Part shown: in pieces, positions 16,357-26,901 of the stretch
Layout of the letters: each line of letters opens with the position of its first letter
How positions within the stretch are numbered: the first letter of the stretch is position 1
NCBI RefSeq assembly: GCF_041431415.1
Contig: NZ_CP107845.1
Span: forward strand, 372,001 to 436,000
Direction: 5' to 3'
Origin: Streptomyces sp. NBC_00513
GTDB lineage: Bacteria; Actinomycetota; Actinomycetes; Streptomycetales; Streptomycetaceae
DNA: 64,000 bases
Made by a program: the position numbers and the translations under genes
Notes under the pieces: model-generated
What the model was told of the DNA's origin: nothing
Databases searched by the model: none
What the model saw: only the letters and a program-made list of their open reading frames with translations

Positions 16357-18825
16357 TCAGTCGCGCGCGAGTCGGGCCGCGAGATAGGGCGCGGTGGCGC
16401 TGCGGCGGGCCCTCGCCACCTTGGCCGGCGGGCCCACCGCGACCACCCGCCCGCCCGCGTCGCCACCGCCCGGACCAAGGTCGATGACCCAGTCGGCGGT
16501 GGCGATCGTGTCCAGATCGTGCTCGACGAGGACGACCGTGTTGCCGGCGTCGACGAGCCGGTGCAGCTGTCGCAGCAGCAGCGCGACGTCCGAGGGGTGC
16601 AGCCCCGCCGTCGGCTCGTCGAGCAGGTAGAGCGCGTGGCCGCGGCGGGCTCGTTGCAGTTCGGTGGCCAGTTTGATGCGTTGTGCCTCACCACCGCTGA
16701 GCTCCGTCGCGGGCTGCCCCAGCCGCAGGTACCCCAGTCCCACCTCGCGCAACGTCTCCAGACTGCGGGAGGCGGCCGGGACGGCGGACAAGAACGTGGC
16801 CGCGGCGTCGACGGACAGCCCCAGCACTTCCGCGATGTTCTTGCCGCGGTAGGTGACTTCCAGCGTTTCGGCGTTGTACCGGGCGCCCTGGCAGGTCGGG
16901 CACGGCGCGTAGGTGCCAGGCAGGAAGAGCAGTTCCACCGCGACGAATCCTTCGCCCTGGCAGGTCTCGCACCGCCCTTCGGGCACATTGAAGGAGAACC
17001 GCCCGGCCGAGTAGCCGCGCGCCCTGGCTTCGTCTGTCGCCGCGTACAGCTTGCGCACCGCGTCGAACATCCCCGTGTACGTGGCCAGGTTGGACCGGGG
17101 AGTTCGGCCGATGGGCCGTTGGTCGACCCGGACCAGCCGGTCGAACGACTCGACCCCCGACACGTCCTGGACATCGACCTCCAGCCGCGCCTCGTCGGGC
17201 TCCTCGGGTACGAGTCCGAGGTGGCCGCGGACGACCTCGGCGAGCACCTGCGTCACCAGCGTCGACTTTCCGGAACCAGACACGCCCGTCACCGCCGTCA
17301 GTACGCAGAGTGGTACGTCGACGGACACGCCGTGCAGATTGTGCCGGGAGACGCCGCTCAGGTGCAGCCAGCCGTGCGGTCTGCGCGGGTGGTGATCGAG
17401 CGGCTCGGCGCGCCCGAACAAGTGCCGGCTCGTGGCCGACTCCCCCACCCGCTCAAGACCGGCGACCGGCCCGCTGTACAGCACGCGCCCGCCGCCCTCG
17501 CCCGCGCCGGGGCCGATGTCGACCACCCAGTCCGCCCGCCGTACGACGTCCATGTCGTGCTCCACGACGAACAGCGAGTTGCCCGCCGCCTTGAGGCGGT
17601 CCAACACGTCCAGCAGCGGTTCCGCGTCAGCCGGGTGCAGGCCAGCGGAGGGTTCGTCGAGGACGTAGACGACGCCGAACAGCCCCGAGCGCAGCTGAGT
17701 GGCGATCCGCAGGCGCTGCGCCTCGCCGGGCGACAGGGTCGTCGAGCGGCGCCCGAGGCTGAGATATCCGAGGCCCAGGTCGAGCAGTACGTCGACCCGC
17801 GCGACCAGATCGCCGCAGATCCGAACCGCGACCTCGGTCGTCTCCCCGGATCGGGCGGTCGACGTGGTGGCGTCGGCCTCGGTCCGCCTCGCTACGGGCC
17901 GCATCAGCGCCACGACCTCGGTGAGCGGCATCGCGTTGATTTCGGCGATGGAACGTCCGGAGAAGGTCACGGCGAGCGCCTCGGGCCGCAGTCCGCTGCC
18001 GTGACACTCCGGGCAGGGCACACTCCTGACGAACCGGAGCGCCCGTTCGCGCATCTTCTCGCTCTTGGAGTCGGCGAGGACGTGCATGACATGCTTGCGG
18101 GCGCTCCAGAACTTGCCCTGGTAGCCGTAGTCGACGCGATCCTCCTCCGGCTCGATGTACACGGAGGGCTGCTCGTCCGTGTACAGCAGCCAGTCCCGGT
18201 CCTTCTTCCTGAGCCTGCGCCACGGCCGGTCGATGTCGATCCCCAGGCCGTTCACGACACTGCGCAGGTTGGCGCCCTGCCAGGCGCCCGGCCAGGCGGC
18301 GATCGCCCCCTCGCGGATGCTCAGCGAGGGGTCCGGGACGAGCAGGTCCTCGGCGACGTCGTGCACGATGCCCAGTCCGTGGCACTCCGGGCAGGCGCCG
18401 GCCGCGGTGTTGGGTGAGAACGACTCGGCTTCCAGCCGTGTGGCCCGGGGCGGATAGGTGCCGGCGCGGGAGTACAGGATGCGCAGCAGGTTGGACAGCG
18501 TGGTGAGGGTGCCGACCGTCGAGCGCGAGCTGGGCGATCCGCGTCGCTGCTGCAAGGCCACGGCCGGTGGCAGTCCGGTGATCTCCTGCACGTGAGGTGC
18601 GCCGACCTGTTGCAACAGCCGTCGGGCGTACGGTGCTACGGACTCGAAGTAGCGCCGCTGGGCCTCAGCGTAGAGCGTGCCGAAAGCGAGCGAGGACTTG
18701 CCCGAACCGGAGACCCCGGTGAAGGCGACCATCGCGTCCCGCGGAACGTCGACATCGATGTTTCGCAGGTTGTTCTCACTGGCGCCCCGGACATGCACGA
18801 AGGGGTCGGTCGCGTCCTTGTTCAC
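16357..18825 (-). CDS. UvrA-like ABC ATPase (excinuclease subunit A paralogue), 822 aa
   Basis: Two ABC modules are present. Walker A motifs are [10 protein letters not shown] near residue 40 and [10 protein letters not shown] near 515; signature motifs are [13 protein letters not shown] and [13 protein letters not shown]; Walker B regions are [13 protein letters not shown] and [13 protein letters not shown]. CxxC zinc modules [24 protein letters not shown] and CPTCQGA are intact. It is shorter than housekeeping UvrA (about 950 aa) and matches the UvrA paralogues that in Streptomyces can protect against DNA-binding drugs (DrrC-like) rather than classical repair. The GTG at 18825 with AGGAAA upstream is preferred over 18918. 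No antibiotic cluster is visible beside it. Confidence 0.9.
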   Translation of the reverse strand: MNKDATDPFVHVRGASENNLRNIDVDVPRDAMVAFTGVSGSGKSSLAFGTLYAEAQRRYFESVAPYARRLLQQVGAPHVQEITGLPPAVALQQRRGSPSSRSTVGTLTTLSNLLRILYSRAGTYPPRATRLEAESFSPNTAAGACPECHGLGIVHDVAEDLLVPDPSLSIREGAIAAWPGAWQGANLRSVVNGLGIDIDRPWRRLRKKDRDWLLYTDEQPSVYIEPEEDRVDYGYQGKFWSARKHVMHVLADSKSEKMRERALRFVRSVPCPECHGSGLRPEALAVTFSGRSIAEINAMPLTEVVALMRPVARRTEADATTSTARSGETTEVAVRICGDLVARVDVLLDLGLGYLSLGRRSTTLSPGEAQRLRIATQLRSGLFGVVYVLDEPSAGLHPADAEPLLDVLDRLKAAGNSLFVVEHDMDVVRRADWVVDIGPGAGEGGGRVLYSGPVAGLERVGESATSRHLFGRAEPLDHHPRRPHGWLHLSGVSRHNLHGVSVDVPLCVLTAVTGVSGSGKSTLVTQVLAEVVRGHLGLVPEEPDEARLEVDVQDVSGVESFDRLVRVDQRPIGRTPRSNLATYTGMFDAVRKLYAATDEARARGYSAGRFSFNVPEGRCETCQGEGFVAVELLFLPGTYAPCPTCQGARYNAETLEVTYRGKNIAEVLGLSVDAAATFLSAVPAASRSLETLREVGLGYLRLGQPATELSGGEAQRIKLATELQRARRGHALYLLDEPTAGLHPSDVALLLRQLHRLVDAGNTVVLVEHDLDTIATADWVIDLGPGGGDAGGRVVAVGPPAKVARARRSATAPYLAARLARD

Positions 18826-19391
18826 AGTTTCCTGATTACCTGATCGCGCCGGGAACCGCGCGACGGGCGCCGTCACCGGGCCTCGCTCACATGAGCGTCC
18901 GCAGTGTCCCGGATCCATTTGGATCGCGACCTATCGCAGACGTATCGCGGTCCCGAAACCAGAGCGCCAGGTTCTGGGCCGCAGAGGGGGCGGGGCCCCG
19001 GGCCCAGGCCGGGGACTCCCTCCCGGCCACGTCCGATGTCTTCAACACCACGAGCCAACGGGACACCAGCCGGCCCACTGGCGCCTGCAAAGTCACCAGC
19101 CGCGGCGCTTGACGAAACCCACAGGGGCCCCGGCGACGGCTGCTCTGGAGGGGGCGCCAGTGGGTCACTGCTCCTTGCAGGTCGTGGGGTCGGGGCTCGG
19201 CCGGGGCAGGCCGAGGGCGTCCAGACGATCGTGGAAGACGTCGTCGTCACGGGGAGGGGCAGTGTGGAAACCAACGCCTCGGCTGAACCGAGCCTCGGTG
19301 GCACTGAACTGGCTTCGGTCAAGGTGGTGAGCACCAGCGGCCCGGGTGCCCTGAGAGGAGGCCGAGCCGAGGGCCGACGGCAGGCCACCGA
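18826..19391. other. About 570 bases without a supportable gene
   Basis: Overlapping GC-rich frames occur on both strands, with no domain, credible start or composition. Nothing else was recognised. Confidence 0.4.
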
Positions 19392-19443
19392 GGACGGGCG
19401 GTCTCCAGCAGCCGCTTCATCAGTTGCTGGAGACCGCCCGTCC
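19392..19443. terminator. Strong stem-loop, 19-bp perfect arms, downstream of the DUF6585 gene
   Basis: GGACGGGCGGTCTCCAGCA (19392-19410) is the exact reverse complement of TGCTGGAGACCGCCCGTCC (19425-19443), with a 14-base loop. It begins about 60 bases beyond the stop codon of the leftward DUF6585 gene, the expected place for a factor-independent terminator lacking a U-tract. Confidence 0.7.
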
Positions 19444-19502
19444 AGGAGAGGCTCGGATGCCGGCACGAACCGCGAGAACGGATTGGCGGGCACTCCCGCA
19501 AT

Positions 19503-20306
19503 CTACTGGTGGCGGAGGTTGTCCACGATGGTCAAGAACACGAGCAGGTTCGGCACCTTCTGGGCCTGGGGCGCTTGCCAGGCCTTGGTCTGACCCGCCC
19601 GCCAGACACAGACCATGCCCCCACGCACGGCCACCTCGCTCACATCCCGCCACTGCAGGATCTCGCCGGAAGCGTTGGCGACTCCGGCGCCGGACAGCTT
19701 GAACGGGCCAAAGCCGACCGTCCCGCCCTCCCGCACCAGCTTCCACACCTTCTCCACCTGGGCGCGGGCGACGGCTTCCGCGATCATCGGGGCCCAGGTG
19801 GGCGAGCCCGCATAGAGGTCGGTGATACGGGCCTTCTCCCCACCCGGTGCGACCAGCACGGAGGCATGGGAACGTCCTGTCGGCGTCTGCGTGCCCTTGT
19901 AGTTGATCACCTCTTGGACCGTCTCCTGATAGAGCAACGTTCGCTCCCAACGCACCGCGAACAGGCGCCTGCCGGTGGTGTTCACGACGAGCCCGTGCTC
20001 GTACAGGTGCAGCCGCCTGGCCGCCAGGCCCTTGCGAAAGAGGGGACTGTTGGCCACCAGCCCGCCTGCGACCACTGCGATCCACAAGGGGACCATCGCG
20101 ACCCCCCAGTGCACCTTCACCCACAACAGGACGCCACCACCCAGCAGTGCGGCTATGCCGGCCAGGGAGCCCACGATGAACAAGGCCCGGTACTTCTCCT
20201 GGACGCCGACCTCGCTCTTGGGGCCGAAGGTATGCTCAAGATCACCCAACCGATGACGGACGGCCAGAGCGTTTACCGCAGGGGAGGACGACGTCGGCAC
20301 GGTCAT
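19503..20306 (-). CDS. DUF6585 family membrane protein, 267 aa
   Basis: Two adjacent hydrophobic helices (RALFIVGSLAGIAALLGGGV and GVAMVPLWIAVVAGGLVANS) are followed by a PH-like soluble part: RRLHLYEHGLVVNTTGRRLF, VRWERTLLYQETVQEVINYK, and later VGFGPFKLSGAGVANASGEI with LQWRDVSEVAVRGGMVCVWR. This layout is the actinobacterial DUF6585 pattern. The ATG at 20306 is chosen because GAGG lies upstream; an alternative start six codons earlier exists. Function is unknown. It faces a strong stem-loop at its 3' end and stands alone. Confidence 0.75.
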   Translation of the reverse strand: MTVPTSSSPAVNALAVRHRLGDLEHTFGPKSEVGVQEKYRALFIVGSLAGIAALLGGGVLLWVKVHWGVAMVPLWIAVVAGGLVANSPLFRKGLAARRLHLYEHGLVVNTTGRRLFAVRWERTLLYQETVQEVINYKGTQTPTGRSHASVLVAPGGEKARITDLYAGSPTWAPMIAEAVARAQVEKVWKLVREGGTVGFGPFKLSGAGVANASGEILQWRDVSEVAVRGGMVCVWRAGQTKAWQAPQAQKVPNLLVFLTIVDNLRHQ

Positions 20307-20639
20307 GCGCGGCCTCAGCTTCAAAGTTACGGCGGGCCCCGCAAGGCCGCCTGAGCGAGCGGGAGTTCACCGAGTGAATCGGTATCGAAACCCTTGAGTG
20401 ACCCCAGCAGCCAACACCAGGATCCACACCCGGGCAATCCCCCATGAAGCCCGGTACCGTCACCCCGCACACACGCCCGCCCTCTCGACTCGGCGCACCG
20501 GATCGCAATCCCCCCGGCGTGGCTCCGCAGGTCTCAAGCAAGAGCATTTGTTAGTGAGTTCCGGCATCACTCGTTGTCCAGAAAACGCATGAACGTTAGT
20601 CAGAAGTAAGAGCAGCTGAGGTGGTGCGAACTCGCGATC

Positions 20640-20811
20640 ATCACGTGCGGAGGCAGTCCGACCCGTCGCAAGATGACGGTGAGGACTTCCAGGCGCCGGC
20701 GGCGCTCCCGGTACGGCAGCGCGAGCAGCTCGGTGCCGTCGTCGGCCTGGAGGATGTCGAACGCGACGAAGTACGCCGGCCACCGGGCCGCTGACCGTCG
20801 AACTTGCGTTG
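20640..20811 (-). pseudogene. ATP-dependent DNA ligase fragment fused to a transposase remnant
   Basis: The open frame that carries the end of the IS5 transposase continues as VRRSAARWPAYFVAFDILQA then DDGTELLALPYRERRRRLEV, which is the adenylation-domain segment of ATP-dependent DNA ligases (LigC/LigD type: YVAFDLL, D-LxLPYRERRxxLE). Only about 45 residues remain, without the catalytic lysine motif. The junction to the transposase is inside one reading frame, so it arose by recombination. Confidence 0.65.
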
Positions 20812-21566
20812 TGTCCCTTGAAGCCGCGCTTGCGGAGGAGTAGGCCTTGTCCGCGGCGAGCGCGCCGGGCCGGGTGCCGGGCCGGGGGCGGGGGCGGCCA
20901 ACGGGCCCGCGGACCCGTACCTTCTTGAGCACGGGGATGAACTGCGGGCTGTCCGCGGCTTGCCCGGCGGTCAGGATCAGGGCCGCCAGGGGCCGACACC
21001 TGCGGTCGGCAGCCAGATGGATCTTGCTGGTCTGTCCGCCTCGCGAGCGCCCGAGCGAAGCAGCCTTACAAGCGGAGCTTGCGCCGTCGCCGGACGCGCC
21101 GCCGTTCGGCCCGGCCGGGATCAGCGACGTCTCCGTGTCCGTCTTGTTCCACCGTGCCGCCCCCTTTTGGCGGGCCGCCTCCGCCTCGACGGCGGCCTTT
21201 TTCCAGAGCGTCCAAAACGTCCTCCTCCAGGCGCATTCCGGCCGCGTCGTGATGGGCACGGACCGTCGTGGAGTCCACGCTGACCAGCGACATACCCACC
21301 CTGCCCCGCCCGGCCGCCTCGGCTATCGCCCCCTCCAGCAGCGCCTCGAAAACCCCGGCGTCCCGCCACTGCCTGAACCGGTTGCGCACGGTAGACCAGG
21401 CGCCGAACCGGCCCGGCATCTCCCGCCACTGCGCTCCCGAGCGGAACTTCCAGATCACACCCTCGAACTGTTGCCGTAGCCGCTCTGGATACGGGCCGTA
21501 CTCACCGACCGGCAAATACGGCTCGACGAACCCCCACTCGTCGTCAGTCAGTTGCTCACGCGTCAC
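20812..21566 (-). pseudogene. IS5-family transposase, frameshifted and 3'-truncated
   Basis: The first frame (from the ATG at 21566) reads LTDDEWGFVEPYLPVGEYGP, FRSGAQWREMPGRFGAWSTV and MSLVSVDSTTVRAHHDAAGM; the next frame continues NKTDTETSLIPAGPNGGASG, GRSRGGQTSKIHLAADRRCR and GALAADKAYSS. The change of frame falls near 21200, as in many two-frame IS5 elements. After DKAYSS the homology ends and DNA-ligase sequence begins, so the last third of the transposase is missing and the element is dead. Confidence 0.82.
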
Positions 21567-21627
21567 ACGTACCGGACTACCGGACCTGCCCTCACAGCGA
21601 GGCCGGCTTCGGCAAACCGATCACGAC

Positions 21628-21876
21628 TCAGTACAGGCCCTGGCAGCCTCCTGCCAGCCGCTGCTCGACGCTCCGGGTGTGGGAAGGACGCTTGAGATCC
21701 CACCGCCGAAGAGCCGCATCGTCTGCCTGCTGCACTTCGCAAAGACCGTGGGCAGCCGGAGCCGGGACGGGCAGTGTGCGGGGGTACGCGAACGGCCCGG
21801 TTCCCTTGTCCACGTGGTGCACGACAGCGTGATCGAAGGTCTCGTCCAGCATCTGCTCAAGTACGGCGGTATCCAT
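21628..21876 (-). CDS. Small hypothetical protein, probably a truncated YxiG-like gene
   Basis: An ATG at 21876 follows GGAAGGGCGGC. The first 22 residues, MDTAVLEQMLDETFDHAVVH, resemble the start of YxiG-like Streptomyces proteins (FDxALVxHG). The remaining 60 residues show no homology I recognise, so the gene may have been cut and rejoined. Coding status is uncertain. Confidence 0.3.
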   Translation of the reverse strand: MDTAVLEQMLDETFDHAVVHHVDKGTGPFAYPRTLPVPAPAAHGLCEVQQADDAALRRWDLKRPSHTRSVEQRLAGGCQGLY

Positions 21877-21919
21877 GCCGCCCTTCCACCTCACTCGGTA
21901 AGACCTTCGACAACGAGAT

Positions 21920-22175
21920 GCACGGGTGCTGGACGCCGCTGCCCTCAGAGATCGCCCGGACAAGTCCCACACCGACTTCATCATCCGCACCTCGGGCGAG
22001 CAGCGGCTGTCCGGGTTCCTGCTCTGGCAATCCGCCCACGCCGAGATGCACTGGGTCGACTGCTACTGGCCGGCCTTCCGCCGGGCGGACTTCCTGCGCG
22101 CGCTTCGGTCCTACGGTGGGCGCGAGCGCAGGTTCGGCAAGCAGCCCTACGGCAACTACGGCAACGGACCATCAC
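21920..22175 (+). pseudogene. C-terminal fragment of isoprenyl (undecaprenyl) diphosphate synthase
   Basis: The forward frame reads [20 protein letters not shown] then [20 protein letters not shown] and [16 protein letters not shown]. This is the C-terminal signature of UppS-type cis-prenyltransferases (RTSGExRxSxFLLWQ, YWPxFxxxDFLRAL). The N-terminal half with the catalytic aspartate is absent. It lies between an IS5 remnant and the oxygenase gene and is a remnant. Confidence 0.75.
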
Positions 22176-22212
22176 GGAGGGCCTGTTCACGGAGGGCACG
22201 GCAGGTCCCCCG

Positions 22213-23667
22213 CTATGGGCGTCCGAGGAGTTGACTGCCGGCCGTGTTGTCGGTGCGGGCGGTGAAGTAGTCGGTGAAGGCCTGGACGAACTCCTCTTCG
22301 GTGATGCGGCCGTCGCCATCGTGGTCGAGCCGGCGGAAGCCGTGGTTGAGTTCGGCGGGGTGGACCCGGGAGCCGCCGAAGATCGTGCGGTACTCGTCGG
22401 CGCACAGGTATCCGCTGCCGTCAACGTCCACCGCGTGGAAGACCGCCCGCACCGCGACTTGCAGGCCCTGCTCAAGGTAGGACGGCTCGGTGTCGATCCC
22501 GGTGAGCATGGCGATGACGAACTCCTCGCAGGTCACCTGGCCGTCCCCATCGGCGTCCATGCCGGACCGCAGCTGCTGCCACCAGGTCTCGAAGGCGGCG
22601 TAGACGGGGGCTTCGCGTTCAGGGGTGAGTTCGAGCGGCCAGCACACGTTGTGCGCCATTGCCTGTAGATCGACCGAGGTGATGCGGCCGTCGCCGGTCT
22701 GGTCCAGTACCTGCCGGAAGAAGGTCCGCAGGCGCGCCGGGCGTGAATCGGCACCCTTGCGGCGGCGTGGTGCGGGGAACTGGACGGAGCGGGCCTCCGG
22801 CGCGGAAGGGCGGTCGGTGGGAGCGGTGGTAGCGGTGGGAGGCTGCGGAGTCGAGGGAATTCCGGCCAGCGGGGAGCGGTAGCGGCGGTGCTCGGGTAGC
22901 ACGTTCATCAGGACGCGCATACCGCGGTGCAAGATGAGGGACAGCAGGGCCGCGCGGCGGGTGCGGGGCAGGCCGAAGCGCTCGCGGAAAGCTTCCGGCA
23001 GGTCCGCGACAGTCAGCGCACCGATCACGTGGGCGGCCACGGTGCGTACAAGCGGCCAGGCCGGCTTCAGACGCCCGAGACGGCGGGGTGCGGGGGCTTC
23101 ACGGAGCATGTCGAAGAGCAGGTAGTGCACGGGTTCGCCGTATTCGAGGCGCTCACGGATCGTGTGGTCCATGTACGCGGGCACGTCGGCGGCCGTGGCT
23201 GGGAACAAGTCGTCGGGCAGGGCGAACTCGGAACACACGGCTCGGAATTCTCCGTACATCTGCTCCAGTTCAGGCGGCGTCAGTGGGCGTCCTGACAGTG
23301 CCCGCATCGCCGTCATGCACTCGTACAAGGTGACCAGCACCCACACCCGCACCGCGGGGTCCGCCGCCGTGAACGGCCTGCCCTGCTCGTCGGTCCCGGC
23401 CAGCCGGCGGTGCGTGCGCTCCAGGCGGGCGACCTCACGGCGCAGCCCTTCACGGTCGGAGAAGAACAGCCGCTTCCCGCTGTCCATCGTGTGCTCGATA
23501 CGCCGCCACGGGTGCGCGCGGTAGGTGGAGAATTTGGACATGCCGGCGGCGACCGCCGGATCCGCGGTCTGCAGAACCAGCAGCCGCCACGCCACCAACC
23601 CGATCCGCCACTCCCCCAGCGTGCGCCGCAGCAGCGAATCAGGACCAGGAAGTTCAGCGCTAGTCAA
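22213..23667 (-). CDS. MpaB-family oxygenase (DUF2236) fused to a calerythrin-like four-EF-hand domain, 484 aa
   Basis: Residues 1-270 match the MpaB/rubber-oxygenase catalytic domain (DUF2236): [57 protein letters not shown] and [20 protein letters not shown]. Such enzymes are haem b oxygenases. After a Pro-rich linker (270-310) comes a calerythrin-type module with four EF-hand loops at 322-333 ([12 protein letters not shown]), 371-382 ([12 protein letters not shown]), 414-425 ([12 protein letters not shown]) and 448-459 ([12 protein letters not shown]), ending AGSQLLGRP like stand-alone calerythrins. Loop 1 has Asp at position 12; the others are canonical. The start is a TTG with GAGGAG upstream. 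Calcium control of the oxygenase is inferred. Confidence 0.85.
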   Translation of the reverse strand: MTSAELPGPDSLLRRTLGEWRIGLVAWRLLVLQTADPAVAAGMSKFSTYRAHPWRRIEHTMDSGKRLFFSDREGLRREVARLERTHRRLAGTDEQGRPFTAADPAVRVWVLVTLYECMTAMRALSGRPLTPPELEQMYGEFRAVCSEFALPDDLFPATAADVPAYMDHTIRERLEYGEPVHYLLFDMLREAPAPRRLGRLKPAWPLVRTVAAHVIGALTVADLPEAFRERFGLPRTRRAALLSLILHRGMRVLMNVLPEHRRYRSPLAGIPSTPQPPTATTAPTDRPSAPEARSVQFPAPRRRKGADSRPARLRTFFRQVLDQTGDGRITSVDLQAMAHNVCWPLELTPEREAPVYAAFETWWQQLRSGMDADGDGQVTCEEFVIAMLTGIDTEPSYLEQGLQVAVRAVFHAVDVDGSGYLCADEYRTIFGGSRVHPAELNHGFRRLDHDGDGRITEEEFVQAFTDYFTARTDNTAGSQLLGRP

Positions 23668-24105
23668 GGGGACGTCTCCTCAAGTACGTGCACAGGAATG
23701 GGCAGGGGACGACCGGAAGAGGGATCATCCGGCTATCCGTCCAGCTCAACGGCCCTACCGGGATCCAGGAGCGGTCGGATTCCCGAGTTCACCCATCCGG
23801 GAAGCGCCTGCGGGCTCTACTGGGCGAACACGACACGATGGATGTCGGAGCCCATGATCAGGCGAGGGCCGAGTAATTGGGCTACCCATGGCCGCCGGTC
23901 TACCCGTAGTTCGTGTGAGCGGCAGGGATCGGCAAGGTTGGGCCCCTCCTGACCTCGGGGCGTCCATTCGCAACTTCCATCACCATGGGGAAACGTGACC
24001 GCGCCGGTGGGGAATGGTCCGAAGCCCTGCGGACGGAACCGCCCGTCAGCGCCGACGAGGGAGCCATCGGGCGGCCCGGTTCAGGAGGCGAGGTGGCAGG
24101 ATGAC

Positions 24106-25613
24106 GTGGTGTCCGATTCTCTCGGTGAACTGTGGCTGCGCGGCATCGCCTTCAACGCGGCGGCGCCCGCCGACGTGCTGATACGTCTCCTGGACGAAGC
24201 GGCCGGTGAGGCCGGCTTGCTGATGTGCGAGGGCCGCGATCTGCCCGCCGCCGTCATCGACGCGGCCCTACGCCACCCGGTCGAGCCGATCCGCCGCGCC
24301 CTCGCCCGCAACCTGCACGTCGACCCCACACGACTCGCTCCCCTGGCATCGGACCCTTCGGGACTCGTCCGTGCGCATCTCGCCCGCGGTCCCCGGCTCC
24401 AGCCCCGGTGGGTCCGGCCCCTGCCAAACGACATCCTCGTCACCTTCCTGACCGCCCAAGAGGGAGGCGAGGACGGCAGGGTCACCGAAAAGGACATCGT
24501 CGGGGAGAGCTCTGGTCCTCCCGGCAGGTCCCTCCGTCCTTCCCGCGGGACATGGCCGGTCACGACCACCCCGCACTCCGCCTGTACGCCGCCTTCCAGT
24601 GGCAGTCGCTCACCGCCGCGCAGCGCGATGCCCTGCTCGACGACCCCGATCCCGCCGTACGGGAAGCAGCCGGGGAGACCAACCGGCAGCTGGACCCGGA
24701 GGCGGTGGAGACCAAGCTGCCGTCCATCGGATCACGCCACGCGGTGTGGATGCTCGGCACCTGTGCCCTGTCAGCCGCGGTCGTCGAGCGGTGCTTCGCG
24801 GCCAACGAGGTGCGCCCGCTGGCCCGGAACCGCCATACCCCGGCCGACGCCCTCGCCCGGCTCGCCCGCCACCCCGATGTGGAGATCCGCAGGCTGGTCG
24901 CCACCCGGCCCGACCTGGGACCGGAGGCGGCGGCGGAACTGAGGCAGGATCCGGACGAGGACGTGCGGATGCGTGCCCGCCTCCAGCCCTCCATCCGTAC
25001 CTGGGCCGAATTCGAGGCAGTCCAGAGTGTGGTCGATCACGGCCGCGACTGCACCTGCCCGATCACGGAGCCGGCCACCGAGCCGTCGCCCGACTGGTAC
25101 GCCGCCTGCGCGGCGTCAGAACAACCGGTGCTCCGCCGGGTTGCGGCGCGCTGGCCCGGACTGCCCGCGAAGCTCGTCGGGGCACTGGCGCTGGACGATG
25201 ACGAGGAGGTACGGATCCAGCTGGCCTGCCACCACCCACTGGCTCCGCCGCACCTCCTTCTGGACGTCTTCGTGACCCGCCCGGCCCACCGTCCGCACCT
25301 GCTGACCCTTCCCGCGTTTCCCCGCACCGGCCGGACCCACCTCATCGGCCACCCGGACCCCGAGGTACGCGCCCTGGCCGCGGCCGACGCCACCCTGCCC
25401 GAACCTCCGCTGGAAGACCCCGACGATGCGGTACGCCGGGCAGCCGCCGCCAACCCGACCCTGACACCGGAAACCCTGGAAACCCTCCTCACCGACCTGC
25501 GCACCGCAGAGGGCGCCGCGACCAACCCGTCCCTCCCCGTCCCCCGCATGCACGCACTCCTCGACCACTGCCTGAACGGCGCCGCCACCCCGCCGACTGC
25601 GGCCCGACGCTGA
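24106..25613 (+). pseudogene. Large helical-repeat (LRV/HEAT-like) protein with a frameshift
   Basis: From a GTG at 24106 the first frame reads LGELWLRGIAFNAAAPADVL, RDLPAAVIDAALRHPVEPIR and RALARNLHVDPTRLAPLASD. Near 24510 homology passes to the next frame: RDMAGHDHPALRLYAAFQWQ, ALLDDPDPAVREAAGE, RNRHTPADALARLARHPDVE and LALDDDEEVRIQLACHHPLA, to the stop at 25613. The repeating pattern (LARxPDxxVRxxLAxxP) is that of leucine-rich-repeat variant or HEAT-like proteins, which usually mediate protein contacts. The combined product would be about 500 residues. A sequencing error at the shift cannot be excluded, in which case the gene is intact. Confidence 0.7.
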
Positions 25614-26039
25614 GAGACGACACCCACGTGGCGATCACGGGCATGGCAATCGCCGTCGGCCATCGACTGACGCCAACACGCCGGGCAAGTGTTTCCGAAA
25701 CTCGGTTCTGGCACACATCCCGTGAGGACGATCAACGGCGTTCTGCCACGCTGACGTCGCGTCATCTGGGACCGTGGTGCGGGGTGATGACCTCTGGCCT
25801 CCTCCGGCGTTCCCGTGACCCGTGCGTCGCACACCACCTGGCGGGCAGGGCGGACTCGACGTCCGAGGGCACGGGGCCGTCACAGCGGTCGCCCTCGACC
25901 GGTACACAGCCCACCGCGACGGAGGGAGCGACGACGCCTGCGGCCTTCGAAAGCGACCACGGAGCGTTCCCGGCCCTCGTTTCGGACCGGGCGCGAAATT
26001 CGATTCACCCGCTACCCGTAGGCGCCCTAGCGTGGCCCC
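25614..26039. other. About 430-base gap without a gene
   Basis: Nothing recognisable. Open frames on both strands are GC-driven. The right end should hold the promoter of the following acetyltransferase; I could not pick a convincing -10/-35 pair. Confidence 0.4.
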
Positions 26040-26588
26040 ATGCTCCAGATACCGTCACGGGTCGAACTGCACCCGCTCACCCTCTCCGACCAGGACGAGT
26101 TCTGTACCCTCGTCCGGGCCAGTTCCGAACTGCACCTGCCGTGGATGCGACTGCCGACGAACGCGCAGGAGTTCCTGGACTGGATGCGCCGTTTCGACGA
26201 CGGCTCCAACCAGGGCTTCCTGGTCCGCGTGCGCGACACGGGTGCGGCCGCCGGCACGGTCAACATCAACTCGATCATCCGGGGGCGCTACCAGGGCGCG
26301 TCCCTCGGTTACGCGGCCTTCGCCCCGTCGGCAGGGCAGGGGTACATGACCGAAGGGGTCGCCGCCACGATGCGGTACGCGTTCACCGATCTGCGGCTCC
26401 ACCGGCTGGAGGCCGGCATCCAACCGGCGAACAAGGCATCTCTGGCCATCGTCCAACGGCTTGGCTTCCGGTACGAGGGGCTTGCGCCCGCCTACCTCTA
26501 CATCGACGGCGCCTGGCGGGACCACGAACGCTGGTCCATCACCGCACCGAACCCCTGGACACCCGATCCGTCCCTTCCCGAGGTCTGA
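26040..26588 (+). CDS. GNAT-family N-acetyltransferase (RimJ/RimL-like), 182 aa
   Basis: A complete GNAT: VELHPLTLSDQDEFCTLVRA, TNAQEFLDWMRRF, AAGTVNINSIIRGRYQGASL, GYAAFAPSAGQGYMTEGVAA, then LRLHRLEAGIQPANKASLAI and VQRLGFRYEGLAPAYLYIDG. The last two segments are the RimJ-type ending that acetylates N-terminal amines of proteins or peptides. The start ATG lacks a strong ribosome-binding site and may be leaderless. The substrate is unknown and the gene stands alone. Confidence 0.9.
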   Translation: MLQIPSRVELHPLTLSDQDEFCTLVRASSELHLPWMRLPTNAQEFLDWMRRFDDGSNQGFLVRVRDTGAAAGTVNINSIIRGRYQGASLGYAAFAPSAGQGYMTEGVAATMRYAFTDLRLHRLEAGIQPANKASLAIVQRLGFRYEGLAPAYLYIDGAWRDHERWSITAPNPWTPDPSLPEV

Positions 26589-26901
26589 GAGCAAACGCAG
26601 ACGAGGCGCACGGCAACCACGCCGGAGGGCGTGGACGTCTCCACGGGTGCCCTGGCACGGGCAGAACAGACAGCGAGCGGCCTCGGCGTTCAAGAGTCGC
26701 CCGGTCCACGGGATTCCCAAGGCCCGTACCCCCGGCGACCGGGTGTGCGGCGTTCGGGGACATGAGCGTGGCCGCTTGACCGGTCGGGCCTCGGCCCGCA
26801 GAGTCGGGATGCGGCGCCGTGAGAGCGCTGTCCGACCCCGCGCCTCGGTTCGCCCGTCTCAAGGCGGCCGATGCCCTGACCTTCCCGGAGTGACTGCGCT
26901 G

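Noticed and set aside
16006..18417. 803-codon forward open frame
   Set aside because: Mostly antisense to the UvrA-like gene; only its first 100 codons look protein-like and have no start.
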